The position numbers were made by a program, and so were the translations under genes. 64,000 bases of DNA, taken from contig JBAOHI010000073.1 of the NCBI GenBank assembly GCA_037045535.1, positions 124,001 through 188,000 on the forward strand. The letters run 5' to 3'. This DNA is from Competibacter_A sp037045535. Its GTDB lineage: Bacteria > Pseudomonadota > Gammaproteobacteria > Competibacterales > Competibacteraceae. Shown in pieces: positions 8,577 to 16,524 of the stretch (position 1 is its first letter; the number at the start of each line of letters is the position of its first letter). Below the pieces are notes generated by a model that ran no database searches, was not told where the DNA came from, and saw nothing but the letters and a program-made list of their open reading frames with translations.

Positions 8577-9189
8577 ATGCCCCAAGCTTGCACCAAGACT
8601 CCTTTCACCGCCGAAGATTATTTAGCTTGGGAAGAGCGCAGCCCCCGGCAAGCACGAATATTTGGCCGGCGAAATCTTCGCGATGGTGGGCGCAACCGAT
8701 GCCCATGTGACCATCACGGGCAACCTGTTTACCCTGCTGCGCGCCCATGTGCGCGGGCGACCCTGCCGGGTCTACATGGCCGACATGAAGCTGCGGGTGG
8801 ACACCGCCGACGCCTTCTTCTACCCCGATCTGCTGGTCACCTGTGCGCCAGAAGACCATGTATCGTCGCGCTTCAAGCGTCAGCCCACGTTACTGGTGGA
8901 AGTGCTATCCGCGACGACGGCCGCGTTCGACCGAGGCCAGAAGTTCGCGATTTATCGGCAACTACCCAGCCTGCGGGAATACGTGCTGATCGAACAGGAT
9001 CGAATGAGCGTGGAATGTTTCCGCCGCGATGAACGGGACCGCTGGGTTTTGCAAGCTTACGGTCCAGGCGACCAAGTGGAACTATCGAGTCTGGAATTCG
9101 GCACAACCATCGAAGCGCTGTACGAAGATGTCGCGCTGCCGGCCATCCCGGACGAACCTTGGCGCCTGCCCAAAGAAAACACGGATTGA
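8577..9189 (+). pseudogene. Uma2-family endonuclease, one frameshift
   Basis: The reading frame starts at ATG 8577, six bases after AGGAGG, and encodes TPFTAEDYLAWEERSP, the usual Uma2 (DUF820) N-terminus. One extra C in the CCCCC run at 8642-8646 shifts the frame. The rest (KHEYLAGEIFAMVG, FFYPDLLVTC, LLVEVLS) continues in the next frame to 9189. The PD-(D/E)XK-fold core residues Asp in PDLL and Glu in VEVLS are kept. With the base removed the protein would be about 203 residues, near the family norm of about 190-200. The family's cellular role is unsettled. Whether the break is real or a homopolymer consensus error cannot be told. Confidence 0.75.
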
Positions 9190-9197
9190 ATAGGCGA

Positions 9198-9677
9198 CTA
9201 TTCCGGTTCGACCACCACACCTTCATGCCGCAATAGCCAGCGCTTGATCGCCAGCGGATCGCCGGCCACCTCACCGGCATAACCGCCCAAGCCTTGTCGG
9301 CCGACCACCCGATGGCAGGGAATCAGAATGGGAATGGGATTGCTCCGGCATGCGCCACCAATGGCGCGAGCAGCGGTATCGAGTTGTCGGGCCAACTCGC
9401 CGTAGGTCAGCACTGTTCCAGGTGGGATGGCCTGCAAAGCCTCCCATACTTTCCGTTGAAACGCGGTCCCAACTGGCGCTAGCGGTACCCCAAACGAATA
9501 ACGGGAATCGCGGAAATACGCTTCCAGTTGCTCAATCACCCCTTGAGTCGCGGCATTCGTCGGTGGTTGCTCGGGCGTATCGGCGGGTAGGTAATCCAAC
9601 GCGCTCACGGCATCGCCCGCCATGCGGATGGCCACTCGACCCAGCGGCGTGGCGATGATGGCTTGATAAGCATTCAT
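9198..9677 (-). CDS. ogt: Methylated-DNA--protein-cysteine methyltransferase
   Basis: This 159-residue suicide enzyme moves the alkyl group from O6-alkylguanine to its own cysteine. The active site IPCHRVVG places the acceptor at C121. The preceding ARAIGGACRSNP holds the DNA-binding helix and arginine finger. TAFQRKVWEALQAIPPGTV is the conserved start of the C-terminal domain. The length fits the Ogt type without the Ada N-terminal domain. It is convergent with the Uma2 gene, with 8 nt between the two ends. Confidence 0.93.
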   Translation of the reverse strand: MNAYQAIIATPLGRVAIRMAGDAVSALDYLPADTPEQPPTNAATQGVIEQLEAYFRDSRYSFGVPLAPVGTAFQRKVWEALQAIPPGTVLTYGELARQLDTAARAIGGACRSNPIPILIPCHRVVGRQGLGGYAGEVAGDPLAIKRWLLRHEGVVVEPE

Positions 9678-9726
9678 AAAGATTTCCTCACCGCCAAACG
9701 CTCTGCCGCAAAGCGAAGGGGTTTTG

Positions 9727-10542
9727 CTAATCGTCGCGAGGAACGCAGCTTAACCAGTCGCGACCGGCATCCCCGTAAACGATGAAGTACGGATTCCGTA
9801 GCGATTCACGGGTATTGTAACGCAACGGCTGGCCAGTCTCCGCCGACACCACTCGCCCCCCCGCCACTTCGACGATGGCTTGCGCGGCGGCGGTGTCCCA
9901 CTCCGAGGTTGGACCAAGGCGCGGATACACGTCCGCCGATCCTTCCGCTACCTGACAGAGCTTGAGCGAGCTGCCGATGGTGACCAGCTCATGCGGGCCC
10001 AATCTGGCGACGAACGCTTGCAAACTCGATCCGCCGTGCGACCGGCTGCCGACCACCCGCACTGGCTCGCCCGGCCGCAACGGTTTAACCGCGATTCGCT
10101 GCGGTGGTTGGCTGGGGCTCTCACGAAACGCGCCATAACCCCGAGCGGCAAAGTAGCAGACGCCAGTCACCGGCACCCGCACCACGCCGAGTACTGGCTC
10201 GGACTCCTCGATCAGGGCGATGTTGACGGTAAACTGACCATTGCGTTGCACGAATTCCTTGGTGCCGTCCAAGGGGTCGACCAGCCAATAGCGACGCCAT
10301 CGCGAGCGCTCGGCAAACGAGATATCGGCGGACTCTTCCGACAAAACAGGGATATCGGGAGTCAGGCGTTGCAGCCCGGCAAGAATAGCGTGATGCGCAG
10401 CCAGGTCAGCGGCGGTCAGCGGACTTTCGTCCTCTTTGGCGGTAACGCCAAACGCCGTGGCGTAGATGCCCAAAATGCGCTCGCTGGCATCCGCCGCCAG
10501 CGCCCGCACCGGGTCCAGCCAGTGGGTCCATTGATCCTGCAT
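9727..10542 (-). CDS. cysQ: 3'(2'),5'-bisphosphate nucleotidase CysQ
   Basis: This is a 271-residue member of the inositol-monophosphatase fold. It hydrolyses PAP to AMP, recycling the by-product of sulfate activation and of sulfotransferase reactions. Metal-binding motifs are visible: LSEES near 70, DPLDGTKEF near 93, and EWDTAAAQAI near 217. ATG at 10540-10542 is preferred because GGAGG lies just upstream; an ATG 24 nt further out is less likely. The downstream glycan locus encodes sulfotransferase-like domains that would release PAP, though CysQ is a normal housekeeping gene. Confidence 0.92.
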   Translation of the reverse strand: MQDQWTHWLDPVRALAADASERILGIYATAFGVTAKEDESPLTAADLAAHHAILAGLQRLTPDIPVLSEESADISFAERSRWRRYWLVDPLDGTKEFVQRNGQFTVNIALIEESEPVLGVVRVPVTGVCYFAARGYGAFRESPSQPPQRIAVKPLRPGEPVRVVGSRSHGGSSLQAFVARLGPHELVTIGSSLKLCQVAEGSADVYPRLGPTSEWDTAAAQAIVEVAGGRVVSAETGQPLRYNTRESLRNPYFIVYGDAGRDWLSCVPRDD

Positions 10543-10630
10543 GTCGCCCCTCCGACGGAACAACACCCTGACCCCTGCCTACTTTCCTGAAGGGCGGGTG
10601 GAAAATGGGGAACATAGGCGCCCTCCAAAC

Positions 10631-10658
10631 AAAAAGGCGATCCAGCAAAGATCGCCTT
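10631..10658 (-). terminator. Rho-independent terminator of the rpsP-rplS operon
   Basis: On the minus strand AAGGCGATC pairs with GATCGCCTT (9 bp, 7-nt loop) and is followed directly by TTTGTTTG. It starts about 24 nt after the rplS stop, where the operon terminator is expected. Confidence 0.85.
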
Positions 10659-10681
10659 CCGTCACAGCCGTAGCATCGGCT

Positions 10682-11029
10682 TTATGAGAGCTTTTCCTTG
10701 ATGCGGGCCGCCTTGCCTTCCAGACCCCGCAGATAATACAGCTTGGCGCGACGCACGTCGCCCCGGCGCTTGACCGTGATATCGGCGATGGCGGGGCTAT
10801 AGGATTGAAAGACCCGCTCCACGCCTTCGCCATGGGAAATCTTGCGGACGGTGAACGCCGAGTTCAGGCCGCGATTGCGCTTGGCAATCACAATACCCTC
10901 GAACGCCTGCAACCGCTCGCGGCTGCCCTCTTTCACCTTGACCCGCACCACCACCGTATCGCCGGGACCAAAGTCCGGGATTTCGCGGTTCATCTGTGCC
11001 CGCTCGAACTCTTCAACCAGTTTGCTCAT
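10682..11029 (-). CDS. rplS: 50S ribosomal protein L19
   Basis: This 115-residue protein matches bacterial L19 throughout: RPGDTV-like FGPGDTVVVRVKV, RLQAFEGIVIAKRNRGLNSA, FTVRKISHGEGVERVFQ and KLYYLRGLEGKAARIKE. It sits at the 30S-50S interface. An in-frame ATG 39 nt upstream exists, but ATG 11027-11029 gives the standard N-terminus (MSKLVEEFE) and length. It is the last gene of the rpsP-rimM-trmD-rplS operon, 16 nt after trmD. Confidence 0.97.
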   Translation of the reverse strand: MSKLVEEFERAQMNREIPDFGPGDTVVVRVKVKEGSRERLQAFEGIVIAKRNRGLNSAFTVRKISHGEGVERVFQSYSPAIADITVKRRGDVRRAKLYYLRGLEGKAARIKEKLS

Positions 11030-11045
11030 GACCCTACGCTCCACG

Positions 11046-11825
11046 TTACTCGGCGAGATCTCCGGCAACGCCGGCGGTCTCTGTTCTCTCTCGATATTCG
11101 CGAATAAAATCGCTCAACAGCACTCGTTCATCAGCATCCAGCGGCCGCGATGTCAGCAGTTCAGGCCGCCGCAACCACGTCCGGCCTAACGCCTCACGTC
11201 GCCGCCAGCGAGCGATGGCGGCATGATCGCCGCTTAACAGCACGGCCGGCACTCGCCGGCCATCAATTTCCTCGGGGCGGGTATAGTGCGGACAATCCAG
11301 CAGCCCATCCATGAACGAGTCTTGTTCCGCTGACTCGCCGTCGTTCAGCGCCCCCGGCAACAGGCGGGCCACGGCATCGATCATCACCAGCGCCGCCAGC
11401 TCGCCCCCGCTCAGGACGTAATCGCCGATGGACCACTCTTCGTCCACCTCGGCCTCAATCAGGCGCTCGTCGATACCTTCATAGCGACCAGCCAGTAAAA
11501 TCAAGTGCGGCTCTCGCGCCAGCTCCCGCACGCCGTCCTGATTGAGCAGCCGGCCTTGCGGGCTCAGATAAATCGTTTTGCCACAGGGCGCTACCGTCCG
11601 CCGCGCCCGCTGCAAGGTATCGCGCAGCGGCTGGACCTTCATCAGCATGCCCGGCCCCCCACCATAAGGCCGATCATCGACCGTGCGATGCCGGTCGTAG
11701 GTGTCTTCCCGCGGATTCCAAGTCGCCACGGTTAACAAACCGCGTTCGACGGCCCGGCCGGTGATGCCAAACCGCAACAGGGTTTCTACCATTTCGGGAA
11801 ACAGGGTCACCACATCCACACGCAC
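11046..11825 (-). CDS. trmD: tRNA (guanine37-N1)-methyltransferase TrmD
   Basis: This is a 259-residue SPOUT-family enzyme that makes m1G37 in tRNAs reading CNN codons, which prevents +1 frameshifting. It shows RHRTVDDRPYGGGPGM near 50, LLAGRYEGIDERLIEAE near 110 and DYVLSGGELAALVMID, the trefoil-knot SAM site. I chose the GTG at 11823-11825, which gives VRVDVVTLFPEM and aligns with known TrmD N-termini. It has GAGGGAGA about 10 nt upstream. A farther ATG would add nine unsupported residues. The operon position between rimM and rplS is the conserved one. Confidence 0.96.
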   Translation of the reverse strand: MRVDVVTLFPEMVETLLRFGITGRAVERGLLTVATWNPREDTYDRHRTVDDRPYGGGPGMLMKVQPLRDTLQRARRTVAPCGKTIYLSPQGRLLNQDGVRELAREPHLILLAGRYEGIDERLIEAEVDEEWSIGDYVLSGGELAALVMIDAVARLLPGALNDGESAEQDSFMDGLLDCPHYTRPEEIDGRRVPAVLLSGDHAAIARWRRREALGRTWLRRPELLTSRPLDADERVLLSDFIREYRERTETAGVAGDLAE

Positions 11826-11901
11826 GGCGACGTTTCTCCCTCTTTCCCTCACCTCTACCGCTCTCCCCGGAGGAGGCGCAAAAATCAGAAGGTGCGGGAA
11901 A

Positions 11902-12402
11902 TCAAAAATCCGGATCCCAATCCACCCGCAGCAAGCGCTGTTCGAGATCGATCTCGGTGATCACCTGACCCCGGATAAAGGGCACAAGCCGCTCTCGCTC
12001 GCCTCGCACTACGACCACATCGTTGGCACCAGTCTTAAACAGGGAATCGACCGTTCCCAGTTCCCTACCGTCCAGCGTTACCACCCGCAACCCTTCCAGA
12101 TCGGCCCAGTAGTACTCGCCGGGCTCGGGCGGCGGTAACTGCGCGCGCCGTACAGCGATTTCGGATTGGAGCAGAACCGTGGCCTGATCCCGGTCTTCGT
12201 AGCCAACAAATTTCAACACCACACCCGGGCCGTGGGCACGACCGTCTTCGATTTCGAACGGCCGCCATTCATCGTGTTGTCTCAAAAACACCGGGTTGTA
12301 GCGGATAATGCCCTCGCGCGGCTCGGTGTGGGAAAACACTCGCACCCAGCCCTGCACGCCGAATAGGCCAGAGACTCGGCCCAACACCACCCAATCCGAC
12401 AT
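11902..12402 (-). CDS. rimM: Ribosome maturation factor RimM
   Basis: This 166-residue protein has the N-terminal RimM barrel (VVLGRVSGLFGVQGWVRVFS, with the G-x-x-G-x-x-G loop) and a C-terminal PRC-barrel (EYYWADLEGL near 100, then RLVPFI). RimM binds S19 and assists assembly of the 30S head. It lies between rpsP and trmD as in most bacteria. The 76-nt gap to trmD carries no separate gene. Confidence 0.96.
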   Translation of the reverse strand: MSDWVVLGRVSGLFGVQGWVRVFSHTEPREGIIRYNPVFLRQHDEWRPFEIEDGRAHGPGVVLKFVGYEDRDQATVLLQSEIAVRRAQLPPPEPGEYYWADLEGLRVVTLDGRELGTVDSLFKTGANDVVVVRGERERLVPFIRGQVITEIDLEQRLLRVDWDPDF

Positions 12403-12426
12403 TGTGGCCAGTTTTGGCGCGTGCCG

Positions 12427-12681
12427 TTACTGAATCAGTTGTTTGCGGGCTTCCGCGATCAGGCTCACCACCCGCTCGGATGGCTGCGCACCGTTACTTA
12501 GCCAATATTGGACCCGCTCCTGGTTCAGGCTCAGCCGCTGGTCCTTGCCGCTGGCGATCGGGTTGAAAAACCCGAGCCGCTCGATATAGCGGCCGTCGCG
12601 CCGGTTGCGGCTGTCGGTCACGATCACAGTGTAAAAGGGGCGCTTTTTGGCGCCGCCGCGAGACAGGCGGATGGTTACCAT
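12427..12681 (-). CDS. rpsP: 30S ribosomal protein S16
   Basis: The 84-residue product starts MVTIRLSRGGAKKRPFY, the canonical S16 N-terminus, and continues with VTDSRNRRDGRYIERLGFFNP. An in-frame ATG ten codons upstream is possible but not typical of the family. S16 is an early-binding 30S protein. It heads the operon and is separated from ffh upstream by a terminator hairpin. Confidence 0.95.
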   Translation of the reverse strand: MVTIRLSRGGAKKRPFYTVIVTDSRNRRDGRYIERLGFFNPIASGKDQRLSLNQERVQYWLSNGAQPSERVVSLIAEARKQLIQ

Positions 12682-12712
12682 GCGCTGAGAGTACCTCTTA
12701 AATTCCGACACG

Positions 12713-12737
12713 AAAAGGCTGCCCGCGCGGGGCAGCC
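12713..12737 (-). terminator. Rho-independent terminator between ffh and rpsP
   Basis: On the minus strand GGCTGCCC pairs with GGGCAGCC (8 bp, 5-nt GC loop), followed by TTTT. It lies about 80 nt after the ffh stop and about 30 nt before the rpsP ATG. It may end ffh transcripts or act as an attenuator in the rpsP leader. Confidence 0.75.
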
Positions 12738-12818
12738 GGATGAAGCGGGGAATAGTATCGGAAATTCGGAGTATTTAAAACCGTCGGCTGAAACGCAGCC
12801 GAAATGTTCCATCGTTCT

Positions 12819-14189
12819 CTAATGCTTGAGCGGCGGCAACACACCCGGCGGCAGTTTGCCTTGCAAGCCGCGCAACATCTTCATCAAACCGCCACCCTTC
12901 ATTTTCTTCATCATCTTTTGGGCTTGATCGAACTGCTTGAGCAACCGATTCACATCCTGGATCTGGGTGCCGGAACCGGCGGCAATGCGGCGTTTGCGCG
13001 AGCCCTTGATCACATCTGGGAAACGACGCTCCTGCGGCGTCATGGAATTGATGATCGCCACCAATCGCTTGACTTCCTTATCGGCCGCCTGATCCTTGAG
13101 GGCAGCGGGCGCGGCGTTGAAACCCGGCATCTTGTCCAGCAGACTGGCGATGCCGCCCATCTTCATCATCTGCTCCATCTGTTCGCGAAAATCCTCTAGG
13201 TCGAATCCTCGACCCTTCTGGACTTTTTGCGCCAACTTGAGCGCCTTTTCCTTATCGACCTTCTGCTCCATTTCCTCGACCAGGCTCAACACGTCGCCCT
13301 TGCCGAGAATCCGGGAGGCCACCCGGTCAGGGTAAAAGGGCTCCAGCGCGGCGGTCTTTTCGCCGACACCGAGAAATTTAATCGGCTTGCCGGTGACCTG
13401 GCGGATCGACAGCGCCGCGCCCCCACGGGCATCGCCGTCGGTCTTGGTCAACACCACGCCGGTCAGCGGCAGGGCGGTGTCGAACGCTCGAGCAGTGTTG
13501 GCGGCGTCCTGACCGGTCATGCTGTCCACCACGAACAGGGTTTCTATCGGTGCCAAGGCCGCATGCACTTGCTGAATTTCCGCCATCATCTCCGGGTCGA
13601 TATGCAGGCGGCCGGCGCTATCGACGATCAGCACCTCCACGCCGTGGAGTCGAGCGTGTTCTAACGCTTGGCGAGCGATCGCCTCCGGTTTCTGCTCGGA
13701 GGTACTGGGAAAAAACTCTACCCCGACCTCGCTGGCCAGCTTGCGTAGTTGCTCGATGGCAGCGGGCCGGTATACATCGCAACTCACCACCATCACTTTC
13801 TTGCGCTGGCGCTCCTTAAGCCAGCGAGCGAGCTTGGCGACACTGGTGGTCTTACCGGAGCCTTGCAAACCCGCCATCAGCACCACCGCCGGCGGCTGGG
13901 TCCGCAGGTTCAGTTCGGCGTTGGCTTCACCCATCACCCGAATCAGTTCTTCATGGACCACCTTGATCAGTACTTGACCGGGCGTCAAACTGAGCAGGAC
14001 CTCCTCGCCGATAGCCCGCTCGCGCACCCGATCGATGAATTCCCGCACCACCGGCAGCGCCACATCCGCCTCCAGCAATGCCATACGAACCTCGCGCAGG
14101 GCCTCCTTGATGTTATCCTCGGTCAGACGGCCCTGGCCGCGCAGATTCTTGACGGTGCGTAACAGACGTTCGCTGAGATTTTCGAACAT
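12819..14189 (-). CDS. ffh: Signal recognition particle protein Ffh
   Basis: This is the 456-residue SRP54 GTPase. The N-domain is followed by the G-domain: GLQGSGKTTSVAKLA (P-loop, near 107), DSAGRLHID (G3) and TKTDGDARGGAAL (G4). The C-terminal M-domain is Met-rich (MEQMMKMGG, QKMMKKMKGGG) and binds 4.5S RNA and signal peptides. It targets nascent membrane proteins to FtsY. The gene is divergent from ypjD with about 150 nt between, as in other Gammaproteobacteria. Confidence 0.97.
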   Translation of the reverse strand: MFENLSERLLRTVKNLRGQGRLTEDNIKEALREVRMALLEADVALPVVREFIDRVRERAIGEEVLLSLTPGQVLIKVVHEELIRVMGEANAELNLRTQPPAVVLMAGLQGSGKTTSVAKLARWLKERQRKKVMVVSCDVYRPAAIEQLRKLASEVGVEFFPSTSEQKPEAIARQALEHARLHGVEVLIVDSAGRLHIDPEMMAEIQQVHAALAPIETLFVVDSMTGQDAANTARAFDTALPLTGVVLTKTDGDARGGAALSIRQVTGKPIKFLGVGEKTAALEPFYPDRVASRILGKGDVLSLVEEMEQKVDKEKALKLAQKVQKGRGFDLEDFREQMEQMMKMGGIASLLDKMPGFNAAPAALKDQAADKEVKRLVAIINSMTPQERRFPDVIKGSRKRRIAAGSGTQIQDVNRLLKQFDQAQKMMKKMKGGGLMKMLRGLQGKLPPGVLPPLKH

Positions 14190-14339
14190 GCGGGATCAAC
14201 CTTCACTACGGAATGGAACACGTCGAAAATTATAAGGTAACCGATGGAGCGGACGCGAATACCCATAGGTGAATGCTTCAAGCCGACACCGTTCCGTGCC
14301 ATCATCACCTAAGGAAATCTCCACTTCACGGAATTCGTT

Positions 14340-15149
14340 ATGAATGCAGTCATCGGCGGGTTGGCGGCCCTGCTTTATCTCCTTGCCGGCGGTTGGCTAA
14401 CATTGCGGTTGGCGCGCGCCGGCGGCGGCAATGTCGGACCCAAGCGCGGTCCGCTCGCGCTCGGCTGGAGCGCTGCGATCCTGCACGCAACCATTCTAGC
14501 GCAGACCGTATTTCAACCCGTTGGCCTCAATCTCGGCTTTTTCAACGCGCTATCCTTCACCGGTTGGCTGATTGCGGCAGTGCTGTTGGCGGTGTCATGG
14601 GTTCGACCCGTCGAAAACCTCGGCATCGTGGTGCTGCCGTTCAGCGCTCTGATGTTAGTGTTCGGTTTACTATTCCCCGCCGAGCGCATCGTCGCCGATC
14701 CCGGTCAATGGCCGCTGGAATTGCATATCCTGATCGCCATGCTCGCCTACTCCCTACTGGCCTTGGCGGCAGTTCAAGCGGTGTTGCTGGCGATTCAGGA
14801 TCAGCGGTTGCGGCGCCGCCAGCCTGGCGGTTTCCTGCACGGCATTCCGCCGGTGACCGCGATGGAGACGTTACTGTTTCAGATGATCGGTGCCGGCTTT
14901 ATTCTGTTGAGCATTACGCTGTTCAGCGGTTTTCTCTTTCTCAAAAATCTATTCGCCCAACACCTAATTCACAAGACCGTGCTGTCTATGATCGCTTGGG
15001 GAGTATTCGCGGTGCTACTGTGGGGGCGGTGGCGCTTCGGCTGGCGGGGTCGCACTGCTATCCGTTGGACCTTGAGCGGCTTCGGTTTTCTGGCGCTGGC
15101 CTTCTTCGGCAGTAAGCTAGTTCTGGAGCTGATTCTGCGGCGCTACTGA
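14340..15149 (+). CDS. ypjD: YpjD-like cytochrome c assembly (CcsA/CcmC-type) membrane protein
   Basis: This 269-residue protein has about eight membrane helices and belongs to the CcsA/CcmC-like family that contains E. coli YpjD. LHILIAMLAYSLLALAAVQ is the conserved histidine-bearing helix. GFILLSITLFSGFLFL and the HKTVLSMIAWGVFAVLLW segment, followed by RHxxGWRGR-like RWRFGWRGR, match the C-terminal part of the family. The biochemical role of YpjD itself is unsettled; related proteins handle heme. It is next to the yfjD-type gene and divergent from ffh, which is the conserved arrangement. Confidence 0.85.
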   Translation: MNAVIGGLAALLYLLAGGWLTLRLARAGGGNVGPKRGPLALGWSAAILHATILAQTVFQPVGLNLGFFNALSFTGWLIAAVLLAVSWVRPVENLGIVVLPFSALMLVFGLLFPAERIVADPGQWPLELHILIAMLAYSLLALAAVQAVLLAIQDQRLRRRQPGGFLHGIPPVTAMETLLFQMIGAGFILLSITLFSGFLFLKNLFAQHLIHKTVLSMIAWGVFAVLLWGRWRFGWRGRTAIRWTLSGFGFLALAFFGSKLVLELILRRY

Positions 15150-15234
15150 ACGCGACCCTGCTTCCGATCTTGACAGCTCGCGCCGGCAATCCTAAAAACA
15201 ACAACTGTGCTACCCCCACCGAGGCTTTTACGAC

Positions 15235-16524
15235 TTGGAAGATATTCACATAGGCACACTGTGCGCCCTGCTGGTTCTGCTGATCGGCTGTTCCGCATTC
15301 TTCTCCGGTTCCGAAACCGGGCTCATGACCCTCAATCGTTATCGCTTGCGCCACAAAGCCAAATCGGGTGACAAGGCCGCGCAGCGCGCGATCAAGCTCT
15401 TGCAACGGCCAGACCGGCTAATCGGGGTCATTCTGCTCGGCAATAACTTCGTCAACATTCTGGCCTCATCGCTGGCTACCGTCGTCGCCATTCACTTCCT
15501 GGGTGAAACCGGCATCGTGGCCTCCACCATCATCATGACTCCCCTCGTGCTGGTGTTCGCTGAAGTAGCGCCCAAGACCCTGGCGGCATTGCATCCTGAA
15601 CGCATCGCTTACCCGGCAGCGGCTATACTGACTCCCCTGCTCAAGGTGTTTTACCCCTTGGTATGGCTCACCAATACCCTAGCCAACAGCCTGTTACGGC
15701 TGTTTCGGGTAACCACCCAAGTTTCCAGCCAGCACTCTCTCAGCACCGACGAGCTACGCTCAGTGGTTCTTGAAGCCGGCGTTTTGATTCCCAAACGTCA
15801 TCAGACGATGCTGCTTAGCATCCTGGAACTGGAAGAGATCACCGTCAACGACATCATGGTCCCGCGCAATGAAATGGCAGGGATCGACTTGGAAGATGAG
15901 TGGCCAGAAATCGTCGCGCAACTCAATCGTAGCCCGTACACGCGATTGGTGGTCTATCGTGGTACGGTCGATCAAGCAATCGGTTTCCTGCACTTGCGTA
16001 AGGTGCTCAACTTGATGGCCCAGAAACCGGACTTCGACCACGCCGATCTGGAAAGCCTGATTCGGGACCCCTATTTCATCCCGGAAGGGACTTCGCTGAC
16101 CCGACAACTGGTTAATTTCCAACAGTTGCGACGGCGCATCGGGTTAGTGGTGGACGAGTACGGTGACGTGTTGGGACTGGTTACCCTGGAGGATATTCTG
16201 GAAGAGATTGTGGGCGAATTCACCACCGATCCAGCCACCCTCGGCAAACGCAATCTGGTTCCACGCGCTGACGGCGGCTATGCGGTAGACGGCAGCACCA
16301 CTGTTCGCAGTCTGAATCGAGCCTTGGGTTGGACGCTACCCACCGATGGCCCACGCACTTTTAACGGCTTGATCGTAGAGCATCTGGAAGCCATCCCGGA
16401 GCCCGGAGCCCGCTTCGTCCTGGCAGGCCATCCCATCGAGATCGTTGAAACTGTCGGCAACCGAGTCAAAACGGCCATTGTCTGGCCTAACCCGGAACAG
16501 GAATCGCCAGAGGATATCACCTAA
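15235..16524 (+). CDS. CBS-domain CNNM/CorC-family protein (YfjD/HlyC type)
   Basis: This 429-residue protein has an N-terminal DUF21 membrane domain of about four helices (FFSGSETGLMTLNRYRL near 25), a CBS pair (DIMVPRNEMAGI near 202, EYGDVLGLVTLEDILEEIVG near 310) and a C-terminal CorC-HlyC domain (DGSTTVRSLNRAL). The family is linked to magnesium and cobalt efflux. The TTG start at 15235 gives an N-terminus aligning with E. coli YfjD (EDIHIGTL) and has GAGG about 10 nt upstream. The gene ends immediately beside the convergent sugar dehydratase gene. Confidence 0.9.
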   Translation: MEDIHIGTLCALLVLLIGCSAFFSGSETGLMTLNRYRLRHKAKSGDKAAQRAIKLLQRPDRLIGVILLGNNFVNILASSLATVVAIHFLGETGIVASTIIMTPLVLVFAEVAPKTLAALHPERIAYPAAAILTPLLKVFYPLVWLTNTLANSLLRLFRVTTQVSSQHSLSTDELRSVVLEAGVLIPKRHQTMLLSILELEEITVNDIMVPRNEMAGIDLEDEWPEIVAQLNRSPYTRLVVYRGTVDQAIGFLHLRKVLNLMAQKPDFDHADLESLIRDPYFIPEGTSLTRQLVNFQQLRRRIGLVVDEYGDVLGLVTLEDILEEIVGEFTTDPATLGKRNLVPRADGGYAVDGSTTVRSLNRALGWTLPTDGPRTFNGLIVEHLEAIPEPGARFVLAGHPIEIVETVGNRVKTAIVWPNPEQESPEDIT